From assembly GCF_015712165.1 (NCBI RefSeq), contig NZ_JADPZX010000001.1, positions 2,728,001 through 2,792,000 of the forward strand: a stretch of DNA of 64,000 bases, written 5' to 3'. Of the stretch, positions 15,488-23,569 are shown in pieces. The position numbers were made by a program, and so were the translations under genes. Within the stretch, counting starts at the first letter, position 1; every line of letters starts with the position of its first letter. This stretch comes from Streptomyces spinoverrucosus (GTDB lineage Bacteria; Actinomycetota; Actinomycetes; Streptomycetales; Streptomycetaceae). The notes below the pieces were generated by a model. It worked only from the letters and a program-made list of their open reading frames with translations. It did no database searches and was not told the origin of the DNA.

Positions 15488-15940
15488 TCACTTCTCCGCG
15501 TTGCCGGGTCCCCGGATTCCGAGGGCCCGGGTCGTCTCGGGGTTGAGCAGCAGGATCAGGGCGGCGACGGCGACGACCGCCAGCGCGATGCCGCCCGGGA
15601 TGGCGATGCTGTCGGCCTGCAGCAGGTTGTACGCCACCGGCAGCGAGATGATCTGCGTGATGAGGGCCGGGCCGCGGCTCCAGCTGCGCCGACCGAGCAG
15701 TCCGCGCGCGGCGATCAGCGGCAGCAGCGCGAGCACCATCAGCGTGACGCCTCCCGTCACGGCCTGCTGCCGGTCGTCCGGGTGCCCGGTCAGTCCGAGG
15801 ACCAGGATCCAGACGCCGCCGACCACCAGCGCGAGCCCCTCCAGCGCGGCCAGCGCCGCCGCCACGGTCAGCCGGACGGGACGGGGGCCGGCCTCTTCGG
15901 CGGCTTCGGAAGCGGGGGTGGGGTTCTGCTGAGAGCTCAC
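15488..15940 (-). CDS. conserved integral membrane protein, unknown function
   Basis: A 150-aa protein with a charged N-terminal tail (SSQQNPTPASEAAEEAGPR) and four predicted membrane helices at about residues 24-50, 62-82, 90-105 and 114-133. There is a cytosolic or external loop RRSWSRGP between helices 2 and 3. It matches a type of small actinobacterial membrane protein without known role. It converges on sigH and is divergent from the lipid kinase across 158 bp. Confidence 0.8.
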   Translation of the reverse strand: MSSQQNPTPASEAAEEAGPRPVRLTVAAALAALEGLALVVGGVWILVLGLTGHPDDRQQAVTGGVTLMVLALLPLIAARGLLGRRSWSRGPALITQIISLPVAYNLLQADSIAIPGGIALAVVAVAALILLLNPETTRALGIRGPGNAEK

Positions 15941-16098
15941 CCCTGAAGGGTAGCCCTCGCCTCACCGGCGCCTCGGAAGGCCCCGGGCACGTCCCGCGCA
16001 GGCGTCCGATCACCCGTGTCCAGGCTCACGCCTCGATCCCCCGACCGATCCCCGGTCCGGCCTGTGCCCGGTACCACCCAGTAGGTACCCTGCCAGTC

Positions 16099-17067
16099 AT
16101 GCGTGCACTTCTCGTGGTCAATCCGGCGGCAACCACCACAAGCGCACGTACGCGCGATGTCCTGATTCATGCCCTCGCCAGCGAGATGAAGCTGGAGGCG
16201 GTCACCACCGAGTACCGCGGGCACGCGCGCGACCTGGGCCGGCAGGCCGCGGAGAGCGACGACATCGACCTCGTGGTCGCCCTCGGCGGCGACGGCACGG
16301 TCAACGAGGTCGTCAACGGCCTGCTGCACAACGGCCCCGCCCCCGGCCACGTCCCCGGCCTCGCCGTGGTTCCCGGCGGTTCCACCAATGTCTTCGCCCG
16401 CGCCCTGGGTCTGCCCAACGACGCCGTCGAGGCGACCGGCGCCCTGCTGGACGCGCTGCGCGAGGGCAGCGAGCGGACCGTCGGACTCGGCCTGACCTCG
16501 GGCACGAGGGGCACCGAGGACGAGGCGGTGCCGTCCCGCTGGTTCACCTTCAACGCGGGGCTCGGCTTCGACGCCGGTGTCGTCGGCCGGGTCGAGCAGC
16601 AGCGCGAGCGCGGCCGGAAGTCGACGCACGCGCTTTACGTCCGTCAGGTGCTGCGCCAGTTGCTGGGCGAGCCGAGCCGCCGGCAGGGCGCGATCACCCT
16701 GGAGCGGGCGGGCGAGGACCCGGTGACGGATCTGCTGCTGTGCATAGCGTCGAACACCGCCCCCTGGACGTTTCTCGGCAATCGCCCGATGTACGCCTCG
16801 CCCAAGGCGTCGTTCGACACGGGACTCGATGTGTTCGGCCTCAGCCGGATGTCGACGGCCGCGGTTGCCCGGTATGGCACCCAGTTGCTTACTTCGTCCC
16901 CCGAGCGTGGACCCCGTGGCAAGCATGCCGTCTCGCTGCACGATCTGAGTGAGTTCACCTTGCATTCGAAGGTGCCGCTGCCCCTTCAGATGGACGGTGA
17001 CCACCTGGGACTGCGTACCAGCGTGACGTTCACAGGCGTACGCCGTGCACTGCGTGTGATTGTGTGA
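16099..17067 (+). CDS. diacylglycerol kinase-family lipid kinase
   Basis: A 322-aa kinase of the DAGK/YegS catalytic family. The nucleotide-binding signature LVVALGGDGTVNEVVNGLL is at about residues 58-76, PGGSTNVFARALGLP follows near 93-107, and the C-terminal beta domain ends with LQMDGDHLG, carrying the conserved acidic-Gly-Asp site. It probably phosphorylates diacylglycerol or a related lipid at the membrane. It starts with ATG at 16099 with only a weak upstream ribosome-binding site. The gene has its own promoter region and precedes wblE. Confidence 0.9.
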   Translation: MRALLVVNPAATTTSARTRDVLIHALASEMKLEAVTTEYRGHARDLGRQAAESDDIDLVVALGGDGTVNEVVNGLLHNGPAPGHVPGLAVVPGGSTNVFARALGLPNDAVEATGALLDALREGSERTVGLGLTSGTRGTEDEAVPSRWFTFNAGLGFDAGVVGRVEQQRERGRKSTHALYVRQVLRQLLGEPSRRQGAITLERAGEDPVTDLLLCIASNTAPWTFLGNRPMYASPKASFDTGLDVFGLSRMSTAAVARYGTQLLTSSPERGPRGKHAVSLHDLSEFTLHSKVPLPLQMDGDHLGLRTSVTFTGVRRALRVIV

Positions 17068-17388
17068 GCAGAAGGGGCTAAAGTCCTTTCACTCGAACGT
17101 TTAGGCCAGGGTCCACCCCATGGAAGTACGGCTGTGACCTAGTCGACACCGAGGAATCAAAAAAAACTTTCCGGAAGGGGTTGTATCCGCCGCCGAGGTT
17201 TGCGAGTCTCTACATGGCGATCGGGACGGCCCGCAACACCGGCCTCAACAGATCACCGGAACCCCTCTTCAAAACCAAGGACCACGCCGGGGAAGACTCG
17301 GCGGTCGGCCCTTCAGTTGTTGAGGGATTCGTGAAAGCGTTCACATTCACAAGCAATCTTCACGTAATACCAAGGAGAGGTAGCAGCC
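17068..17388 (+). promoter_or_regulatory. long leader/promoter region of wblE with inverted repeat
   Basis: The 321 bp hold no convincing gene although one frame stays open. They contain an A8 tract near 17159-17166 next to a TTCCGGAA palindrome (about 17170-17176), and a GTGAA-AGCG-TTCAC inverted repeat at 17331-17344, 45 bp before the wblE ATG. An AAGGAGAGG ribosome-binding site lies eight bases before the ATG. I could not fit a SigR promoter here: GGAAT and GTT are 22 bp apart. Confidence 0.5.
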
Positions 17389-17646
17389 ATGGACTGGCGT
17401 CACAACGCCGTTTGCCGCGAGGAAGACCCCGAGCTGTTCTTCCCCATCGGCAACACCGGTCCTGCGCTGCTGCAGATCGAGGAAGCCAAGGCCGTCTGCC
17501 GTCGCTGCCCGGTGATCGAGCAGTGTCTGCAGTGGGCGCTCGAGTCCGGCCAGGACTCCGGCGTCTGGGGTGGTCTCAGCGAGGACGAGCGCCGCGCCAT
17601 GAAGCGCCGCGCCGCCCGCAACCGGGCCCGTCAGGCCTCCGCCTGA
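17389..17646 (+). CDS. wblE: WhiB-family [4Fe-4S] transcription regulator
   Basis: An 85-aa WhiB-like protein. The cluster cysteines are Cys9, Cys37, Cys40 and Cys46 (CRRCPVIEQC), the turn GVWGG is at 58-62, and a basic C-terminus RRAMKRRAARNRARQ follows. These proteins bind an oxygen- and NO-sensitive iron-sulfur cluster and act with the principal sigma factor. Length and sequence (MDWRHNAVCREEDPELFFPI) match Streptomyces WblE, the equivalent of mycobacterial WhiB1. It is a single gene, closed by the terminator at 17746. Confidence 0.95.
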   Translation: MDWRHNAVCREEDPELFFPIGNTGPALLQIEEAKAVCRRCPVIEQCLQWALESGQDSGVWGGLSEDERRAMKRRAARNRARQASA

Positions 17647-17745
17647 CATACCCACCCCGCTGACAGCCTGAGCTTGGCGGCGCGTACAGCGAGTACGCAT
17701 CTCCCGCCCCCGAGCCGCAGCGCGCAGTACCCCGATGCGCACTGG

Positions 17746-17777
17746 CCCCGGACCGTTCCCACGGTCCGGGGTTCTTT
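17746..17777 (+). terminator. wblE intrinsic terminator
   Basis: CCCCGGACCGT and ACGGTCCGGGG form an 11-bp perfect stem with a TCCC loop, followed by TTCTTT. Two copies of TGTGCGGGTACGTC (near 17780 and 17855) follow in the otherwise empty gap before the kinase stop. Confidence 0.85.
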
Positions 17778-17867
17778 GCTGTGCGGGTACGTCGGTTCTG
17801 CTGCTTTGCAGGGCCGTCACGTCTGCCGTTTGGGCGGGGCCTTCACGTCTGCCGCTGTGCGGGTACG

Positions 17868-19334
17868 TCACTTCTGCGCGCGTACCGGGATGTCCAGGAT
17901 GACCTGCGTGCCGCGCTCCGGTGCCGGGACCATGTCGAACGTGCCGCCCAACTCGCCCTCCACCAGCGTCCGTACGATCTGCAGGCCGAGGTTGCCGGAG
18001 GTGCTCGGGTCGAAGCCCTCGGGCAGGCCGACCCCGTCGTCCTGCACCGTGACCAGCAGGCGGGCCTCCTTCGTCGTACCGCCCCGCACGGCCGACACCT
18101 CGACCGAGCCCGTGTCCCCTTCGCCGAAGCCGTGTTCCAGGGCGTTCTGCAACACCTCGGTGAGCACCATCGACAGCGGGGTGGCGACCTCGGCGTCCAG
18201 GATGCCGAAGCGGCCGCTGCGCCGGCCGGTGACCTTGCCCGGGGAGATCTCGGCGACCATCGCCAGCACCCGGTCGGCGATCTCGTCGAACTCCACCCGC
18301 TCGTCCAGGTTCTGAGAGAGCGTCTCGTGCACGATCGCGATCGAGCCGACCCGGCGTACCGCCTCTTCGAGGGCCGCGCGGCCGCGTTCGGACTCGATGC
18401 GCCGGGCCTGGAGGCGGAGCAGCGCGGCCACGGTCTGGAGGTTGTTCTTCACCCGGTGGTGGATCTCCCGGATGGTGGCGTCCTTGGTGATCAACTCCCG
18501 CTCGCGGCGGCGCAGTTCGGTGACGTCCCGGAGCAGGACGAGGGAACCGATGCGGGTGCCCTTGGGTTTGAGCGGAATGGCCCGGAACTGGATGACCCCG
18601 TCGTTGGCCTCGATCTCGAACTCGCGCGGCGCCCAGCCGCTGGCCACCTTGGCCAGCGCCTCGTCCACCGGGCCCCGGGTCGGGGCGAGTTCGGCGGTCG
18701 TACGGCCGAGATGGTGGCCCACGAGGTCGGCCGCGAGGCCCATGCGGTGGTAGGCGGACAGCGCGTTCGGGGAGGCGTACTGGACGATGCCGTCCGCGTC
18801 GAGCCGGATCAGGCCGTCGCCCACGCGCGGTGAGGCGTCCATGTCGACCTGCTGGTTCGCGAAGGGGAAGGCGCCGGCCGCGATCATCTGCGCCAGGTCA
18901 GAGGCGCTCTGGAGATACGTCAGCTCCAGGCGGCTCGGGGTGCGCACGGTGAGGAGGTTGGTGTTGCGGGCGATGACACCGAGGACGCGGCCCTCCCGTC
19001 GTACCGGAATCGACTCGACGCGGACGGGGACCTCCTCGCGCCACTCCGGGTCGCCCTCGCGCACGATCCGGCCCTCGTCCAGCGCCGCGTCCAGCATGGG
19101 GCGGCGGCCGCGCGGGACGAGGTGGCCGACCATGTCGTCCTGGTAGGAGGTGGGGCCCGTGTTGGGCCGCATCTGGGCGACCGAGACATAGCGGGTGCCG
19201 TCGCGGGTGGGGACCCACAGGACCAGGTCGGCGAAGGAGAGGTCGGAGAGCAGCTGCCACTCCGAGACCAGCAGGTGGAGCCACTCGAGATCGGAGTCGT
19301 CGAGGGCGGTGTGCTGGCGGACCAGTTCGTTCAT
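17868..19334 (-). CDS. pdtaS: PdtaS-like sensor histidine kinase (GAF, PAS, HisKA_2, HATPase)
   Basis: A 488-aa cytosolic sensor kinase. The N-terminal domain MNELVRQHTALDDSDLEWLHLLVSEWQLLSDLSFADLVLWV closely resembles mycobacterial PdtaS and fits a GAF-type fold to about residue 150. A PAS domain follows at about 175-280 (LIRLDADGIVQYASPNALSAY). The phosphoacceptor histidine is in EIHHRVKNNLQTVAALLRLQ (about 290-310), typical of HisKA_2. The ATPase has LTEVLQNALEHGF, DDGVGLP and GNLGLQIV boxes. PdtaS pairs with an ANTAR RNA-binding regulator encoded elsewhere. A GTG nine bases upstream (19343) is an alternative start. No membrane helix is present. Confidence 0.85.
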   Translation of the reverse strand: MNELVRQHTALDDSDLEWLHLLVSEWQLLSDLSFADLVLWVPTRDGTRYVSVAQMRPNTGPTSYQDDMVGHLVPRGRRPMLDAALDEGRIVREGDPEWREEVPVRVESIPVRREGRVLGVIARNTNLLTVRTPSRLELTYLQSASDLAQMIAAGAFPFANQQVDMDASPRVGDGLIRLDADGIVQYASPNALSAYHRMGLAADLVGHHLGRTTAELAPTRGPVDEALAKVASGWAPREFEIEANDGVIQFRAIPLKPKGTRIGSLVLLRDVTELRRRERELITKDATIREIHHRVKNNLQTVAALLRLQARRIESERGRAALEEAVRRVGSIAIVHETLSQNLDERVEFDEIADRVLAMVAEISPGKVTGRRSGRFGILDAEVATPLSMVLTEVLQNALEHGFGEGDTGSVEVSAVRGGTTKEARLLVTVQDDGVGLPEGFDPSTSGNLGLQIVRTLVEGELGGTFDMVPAPERGTQVILDIPVRAQK

Positions 19335-19423
19335 GGAGGGCACGTCTGCGAGCGTACCCGGCGGTTTGTGCAGGTCCTAAAAGTATCTGGACGGAGCCGG
19401 AAACACCCGCGGGCCGCGGCGCC

Positions 19424-19595
19424 TGGGAGGGACCCTCAACCCTCCCGGCACCGCAGCCCGGAGCAGCATCGGCCGTGGGGTGTGCGGTCCCGGTCGGCCG
19501 AAGGATGAGGAGCCGGAGCAGTCAGGGCAGAGAGCACCGGTTCCTCGGTCCGCCTTCCTGTGCGGGGAAGACGGAGGCTCTTCGTTTCTACGTCG
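19424..19595 (-). ncRNA. scr5239-like small RNA, DasR-controlled
   Basis: The gap 19344-19701 has no gene but holds an ordered set of RNA signals on the minus strand: a DasR operator at 19609-19624, a CCGTCTTCC/GGAAGGCGG hairpin with one G-U pair at about 19546-19572, and a terminator hairpin at 19425-19446. That defines a transcript of about 160-170 nt just upstream of the sensor-kinase gene. In S. coelicolor the 159-nt sRNA scr5239 lies at this locus, depends on DasR, and silences agarase and central-metabolism genes by base pairing. The exact ends here are inferred. Confidence 0.7.
19425..19446 (-). terminator. terminator hairpin of the scr5239-like RNA
   Basis: GGGAGGG and CCCTCCC form a perfect 7-bp stem around an eight-base loop, about 90 bp before the sensor-kinase start on the minus strand. 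Confidence 0.6.
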
Positions 19596-19608
19596 CGCTC
19601 CCACGCAT

Positions 19609-19624
19609 TGTGGACTAGACCACT
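19609..19624. promoter_or_regulatory. DasR operator (dre) before the scr5239-like RNA
   Basis: TGTGGACTAGACCACT, or AGTGGTCTAGTCCACA on the other strand, matches the dre consensus A(C/G)TGGTCTAGACCA(C/G)T at all but two or three positions. Confidence 0.85.
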
Positions 19625-19701
19625 ACCCGTGTCCATGCGTTGGGGCGGATTGTTGTTGAAGCCTGTGTGTTGTTGGCGCTTCGCAGCCTAACCCGCCTGG
19701 C

Positions 19702-20340
19702 TCACGTACGGGGCCAGATGGCCATGGCAATTTCCGCGAGAGCCTCCAGTTCCTCGCGACTCGCGCCGTCGCGCGCCTGTTGGGACATGCCCTGGATCAT
19801 CGCGCCGGTGTGACGGGCGAGGGCGGCGGCGTCGGCGCCGGGGGGTAGCTCGCCGGTGGCAATGTCCGCTTTTATGCGGGTTTCAAAGGCGGCGATGTTG
19901 GCGTTGCGCCGCTCCCGCAGGGACTGTTCGACCTCGGGGGTGGCGCAGTTGGCGGCGGCGTGGATGACGAGACAGCCATGCGGATGCCCCGGTTCCGTGT
20001 ACTGGACGGCGACTTCGCGCAGGGTCCGCTCTACGGCGGCCCGGGCGGTGGGCTCCTCGGTGAGGGCTCGGTCGACGACGAAGCCGTACCTCGTGCCGTA
20101 CTCCTGGACGACCTCCTCGAAGAGGGAGCGCTTGTCGCCGAAGGCCGCGTACAGGCTGGGGGCGCCGATGTCCATGACGCGGGTGAGGTCGGAGACGGAC
20201 GTGGCCTCGTAGCCGTGCTCCCAGAAGGCCAGCAGGGCCTTCTCCAGCGCGGTCGCGCGATCGAAGGAGCGGGGGCGGCCGCGGGGCCTGCCCTTCGTCT
20301 TGCTCTCCCCGACGTTCCCGGTCCCCTGACTGCTCACCAT
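19702..20340 (-). CDS. TetR/AcrR-family repressor
   Basis: About 212 aa from the ATG at 20340 (or 215 from the one at 20349). The helix-turn-helix is at about residues 35-70 (ALLAFWEHGYEATSVSDLTRVMDIGAPSLYAAFGDKRSLFEEV), with a basic KTKGRPRGRPR segment before it. The C-terminal ligand domain resembles the YxaF/LmrA-like group (HPHGCLVIHAAANCATPEVEQ). It is divergent from the SDR gene, and two TAGCG-type palindromes lie in the 88-98 bp between them, so it probably represses both itself and the SDR gene until an unknown ligand binds. Confidence 0.9.
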   Translation of the reverse strand: MVSSQGTGNVGESKTKGRPRGRPRSFDRATALEKALLAFWEHGYEATSVSDLTRVMDIGAPSLYAAFGDKRSLFEEVVQEYGTRYGFVVDRALTEEPTARAAVERTLREVAVQYTEPGHPHGCLVIHAAANCATPEVEQSLRERRNANIAAFETRIKADIATGELPPGADAAALARHTGAMIQGMSQQARDGASREELEALAEIAMAIWPRT

Positions 20341-20353
20341 GGAGGGCATTTTA

Positions 20354-20413
20354 TAGCGGCCACTAGAGAAATGTCGGCGGGTTGTTGTACGGTCTTTTCT
20401 GTAGCGATCGCTA
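20354..20413. promoter_or_regulatory. paired TetR operators
   Basis: TAGCGGCCACTA at 20354-20365 and the perfect palindrome TAGCGATCGCTA at 20402-20413 lie between the divergent TetR and SDR starts, 48 bp apart centre to centre. Both extend with CTAGA-type flanks. They are likely the binding sites of the adjacent repressor. Confidence 0.65.
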
Positions 20414-20437
20414 GAAAAATTCGAAGGGGGCGGCGGC

Positions 20438-21190
20438 ATGGGCATGCTCACGGGCAGGACGGCACTGGTCACGGGCGCGAGCAGGGGCATCGGGCGAGGA
20501 ATCGCCGAGCGGCTGGGGCGGGACGGCGCGCGGGTCGCGGTCCACTACGGAAGGAACGAGGCGGCGGCAAAGGAGACGGTGGCCGCGATCGAGGCGGCGG
20601 GCGGCTCGGCGTTCACGATCGGCGTGGAGCTGGGGCTGCCGGGGGACGCCGAGGCACTGTGGGCGGAGTTCGACCGGCACGCCGACGGACTGGACATCCT
20701 GGTGAACAACGCCGGTATCGGCAACACCCGCCCGATCGACGTGATCGCCGAGCAGGAGTACGACAAGGTCTTCGCGGTGAACGTGAAGGCGCCCTTCTTC
20801 ATCGTCCGCCAGGGCATGGCGCGACTGCGGGACGGCGGCCGGATCATCAACGTCTCGTCGGGGCTCGCCCGGACCGCGGTGATGCCGGACAACATGGCGT
20901 ACGCGATGACGAAGGGCGCGCTGGACGTCTTCTCCCGGGACCTGTCCAAGGTGCTCGGCCCTCGGGGCATCACGGTGAACTCGGTCGCGCCCGGGATCAT
21001 CGACACCGACAACACGGCCGGGCTGTTGTACGGAACCGAGGGCGGGTGGGCACAGGCCGCCGCGATATCGGCCCTCGGCCGGGTGGGCGAGAGCGCCGAC
21101 GTCGCGGATGTGGTGGCGTTCCTGGCCTCGGACGGGGGGCGGTGGGTGACCGGGAGTTGGGTGGATGCGACCGGGGGTTCGCTGACGTAG
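20438..21190 (+). CDS. SDR-family oxidoreductase
   Basis: A 250-aa classical short-chain dehydrogenase/reductase. The NAD(P)-binding motif TGASRGIGRG is at about residues 13-22, the NNAG motif is VNNAGIGN near 88-95, the catalytic serine lies in INVSSG near 142, and the YxxxK pair is in YAMTKGAL near 155-159. The basic residue after the glycine motif (HYGRN) suggests NADPH. The substrate is unknown. GAAGGGGGCGGCGGC precedes the ATG; a second ATG two codons on is equally possible. It is probably repressed by the adjacent TetR protein. Confidence 0.9.
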   Translation: MGMLTGRTALVTGASRGIGRGIAERLGRDGARVAVHYGRNEAAAKETVAAIEAAGGSAFTIGVELGLPGDAEALWAEFDRHADGLDILVNNAGIGNTRPIDVIAEQEYDKVFAVNVKAPFFIVRQGMARLRDGGRIINVSSGLARTAVMPDNMAYAMTKGALDVFSRDLSKVLGPRGITVNSVAPGIIDTDNTAGLLYGTEGGWAQAAAISALGRVGESADVADVVAFLASDGGRWVTGSWVDATGGSLT

Positions 21191-21197
21191 GTGTGCC

Positions 21198-21368
21198 CGC
21201 TTGGGTGCGCTCACGCCCGGTGCGCTTCCTTGGGTGCGCTCAGTCCCGGTGTGCCTTGGGTGCGCTCACGCCCGGTGCGCTTCCTTGGGTGCGCTCAGTC
21301 CCGGTGTGCCTTGGGTGCGCTCACGCCCGGTGTGCTCCCTTGGGTGCACTCACGCCCGGTGTGCTCCC
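21198..21368. repeat. tandem repeat of 26- and 29-bp units
   Basis: The gap between the SDR stop and the convergent SIS gene is filled by six copies of TTGGGTGCGCTCA followed by CGCCCGGTGCGCTTCC or GTCCCGGTGTGCC. The two forms alternate as a 55-bp super-unit at first, and the last two copies are both of the 29-bp form. No coding or terminator role is evident. Confidence 0.85.
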
Positions 21369-22457
21369 TCAGCGTGTCTCCGTCACCTTCGCCAGCGCCC
21401 GGGGTGCGTCCGGGTCCTGGCCGCGGGCGATGGTGACCTCGTGGGCCAGGAGCTGGAGCGGGATGATCTCCAGGATGGGCTGGACCTCCTCGGCGACGTC
21501 CTCGGTGGGCAGGACGAAACCGGCGGAGGCGCGTTCGACCTGGCTCCGGGGTCCGATGACGACCAGGTCGGCGCCTCGGCCGCGCAGCCGGTCGAGGACA
21601 GGCTGGAGCGCCTCCCCGCCCTTGCCGTCGGTGACGACCGCGATGACCGGGGAGACGTTGTCGACCATGGCCAGGGGGCCGTGCAGCAGATCGGCGCCGG
21701 AGTAGGAGAGGGCCGGGATGTAGCTGGTCTCCATCAGCTTCAGGGCGGCCTCCTTGGCCGTGGGGTAGCCGAAGCCGCGTGAGGTGATCACCATGCGTTC
21801 GGCGAAGCGGTAGCGGGCGGCGAGGGTGCGCACCTCGTCGTGCCGGGCGAGCAGGTGCTCGGCGAGACCGGGCAGCACCCTGGCCGGGGCGCCGTCGCCG
21901 CCGCGCAGGCCCTCGACGAAGAGGTACAGCGCGAGGAGGGAGGCCGTGTAGGTCTTGGTCGCGGGGAGCGCCTTCTCCGGTCCGGCCAGGATGTCGATGT
22001 GGTACTCGGAGACGCCGGCCAGTGCCGAGTCCCGGTTGTTGGTCACCGCCAGGGTGATCGCGCCGGCCTCGCGGGCGGCCCGGGTGGAGGCGACCAGGTC
22101 CGGGGAGCCGCCGGACTGGCTGACGGCGATGACGAGGACGTCGGTGAGGTCGGGGCGGGCGCCATAGGCCGTGGTGGTGGACATGGAGGTGAGGCCGCAG
22201 GGCAGGCCGAGGCGGACTTCGAGGAGGTACTTGGCGTAGAGAGCTGCGTTGTCAGAGGTGCCGCGGGCGGTCAGCAGGACGAAGCGGGGTTTGCGGGCGG
22301 CGATGTCCTGGGCCACCTGACGGATGGCGGGGGCGCCCTTCTCCAGGATGCGGCGCAGTACCGCGGGCTGCTCGGCCATCTCCCGCGCCATGATCCGGCC
22401 GGGGACCTCGCTGTGGGGGGCGTGGGGGTCGTGAGGGTACGGGGTCGTGGCGGTCAT
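21369..22457 (-). CDS. SIS-domain protein, GlmS-isomerase/amino-sugar-phosphate type
   Basis: A 362-aa protein with two sugar-isomerase domains (about residues 40-175 and 205-340) and no glutaminase domain. Conserved phosphosugar-binding segments are LTARGTSDNAALYAKYLLE, VIAVSQSGGSPDLVAS and VITSRGFGYPTAKEAALKLMET. Such proteins act as amino-sugar-phosphate deaminases/isomerases or related enzymes. Its divergence from nagB, with a dre site between, points to N-acetylglucosamine metabolism under DasR. The ATG at 22457 follows AGAGGAAC. The exact reaction is not determinable. Confidence 0.85.
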   Translation of the reverse strand: MTATTPYPHDPHAPHSEVPGRIMAREMAEQPAVLRRILEKGAPAIRQVAQDIAARKPRFVLLTARGTSDNAALYAKYLLEVRLGLPCGLTSMSTTTAYGARPDLTDVLVIAVSQSGGSPDLVASTRAAREAGAITLAVTNNRDSALAGVSEYHIDILAGPEKALPATKTYTASLLALYLFVEGLRGGDGAPARVLPGLAEHLLARHDEVRTLAARYRFAERMVITSRGFGYPTAKEAALKLMETSYIPALSYSGADLLHGPLAMVDNVSPVIAVVTDGKGGEALQPVLDRLRGRGADLVVIGPRSQVERASAGFVLPTEDVAEEVQPILEIIPLQLLAHEVTIARGQDPDAPRALAKVTETR

Positions 22458-22674
22458 GTGGGTTCCTCTGCGTCTCGGCCCTCTGTCGCTGGCTCGCTGA
22501 GTCACTTGCGCTGCTGTGCTGATGTGCTGCTGGGTGCTGGGGTGCGGTGATGTGGCGCTGTGGTGCCGTGTCTCCCGACAGGACCATTCCACTCCCCCGC
22601 CCGGGCTCCCGCCTCCGCGTGAACGAACCCTTCGGCTTGTCTTCACCTGGGGTCCGGGCACACCCCTCTGTTAG

Positions 22675-22690
22675 ATTGGTCTAAACCACA
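22675..22690. promoter_or_regulatory. DasR operator (dre) before nagB
   Basis: ATTGGTCTAAACCACA matches the dre consensus at 13 or so of 16 positions, about 50 bp before the nagB start and between nagB and the divergent SIS gene. Confidence 0.85.
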
Positions 22691-22741
22691 TGCCCCTTCC
22701 GGGTGCCCTTCGAGTCCCCTCTTCTGATCGGCAGGCCCAGC

Positions 22742-23527
22742 GTGGAAGTTGTCATCGTTCCCGACGCCAAGGCCGGCGGCGAGCTGATCGCCGAGGCCAT
22801 GGCGCAGTTGCTCCGGGCCAAGCCCGACGCCCTGCTCGGCGTGGCCACCGGATCGACGCCGCTGCCCATCTACCAGGCGCTGGCGGCCAAGGTGCGGGCC
22901 GGCGCCGTGGACGCCTCGCGGGCGCGGATAGCGCAGCTCGACGAGTACGTGGGGCTGCCGGCCGAGCATCCGGAGTCGTACCGGTCGGTGCTGCGGCGGG
23001 AGGTTCTGGAGCCGCTGGGGATAGGGATGGACGCGTTCATGGGGCCGGACGGTACGGCCCGGGACATCCCCGGTGCGTGCGAGTCGTACGACAGGGCGTT
23101 GGCCGCGGCCGGTGGCGTGGATCTGCAGTTGCTCGGGATCGGGACGGACGGGCACATCGGGTTCAACGAGCCGTGCTCGTCGCTGGCCTCGCGCACGCGG
23201 ATCAAGACGCTGACCGAGCAGACCCGCATCGACAACGCGCGGTTCTTCGACGGCGACATCGACCAGGTCCCGCACCACGTCATCACGCAGGGCATCGGGA
23301 CGATCCTGGAGGCGCGGCACCTGGTGCTGCTGGCGACGGGCGAGGGGAAGGCGGACGCGGTCGCGGCGACGGTGGAGGGGCCGGTCGCGGCGGTGTGCCC
23401 GGCGTCGGCGCTGCAGTTGCATCCGCACGCCACCGTGGTGGTCGACGAGGCCGCCGCGTCCGAGCTGAAGCTGGCGGACTACTTCCGGCACACGTACGCC
23501 AACAAGCCGGAGTGGCAGGGGATTTAG
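22742..23527 (+). CDS. nagB: glucosamine-6-phosphate deaminase
   Basis: Converts glucosamine-6-phosphate to fructose-6-phosphate and ammonia, feeding GlcNAc into glycolysis; GlcN-6-P is also an effector of DasR. 261 aa from the GTG at 22742 (VEVVIVPDAKAGG). Motifs are GVATGSTPLP, AQLDEYVGLPAEHPESY with the catalytic Asp, LGIGTDGHIGFNEP with the base His, and a C-terminal ASALQLHPHATVVVDEAAA. The frame is open to 22703, but homologues begin at the chosen GTG. It is controlled by the dre site upstream. Confidence 0.95.
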   Translation: MEVVIVPDAKAGGELIAEAMAQLLRAKPDALLGVATGSTPLPIYQALAAKVRAGAVDASRARIAQLDEYVGLPAEHPESYRSVLRREVLEPLGIGMDAFMGPDGTARDIPGACESYDRALAAAGGVDLQLLGIGTDGHIGFNEPCSSLASRTRIKTLTEQTRIDNARFFDGDIDQVPHHVITQGIGTILEARHLVLLATGEGKADAVAATVEGPVAAVCPASALQLHPHATVVVDEAAASELKLADYFRHTYANKPEWQGI

Positions 23528-23569
23528 CCGACGTGGAATGGTGATCGTCGGGCTGGTGGGGCCCGGCCG

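Noticed and set aside
17158..17182. SigR promoter before wblE (GGAAT ... GTT)
   Set aside because: The spacer is 22 bp instead of 18-19.
19424..19595. 6C RNA or another known actinobacterial RNA motif in the gap before the sensor kinase
   Set aside because: No hairpins with runs of six C are present. The dre site and position favour an scr5239-like RNA.
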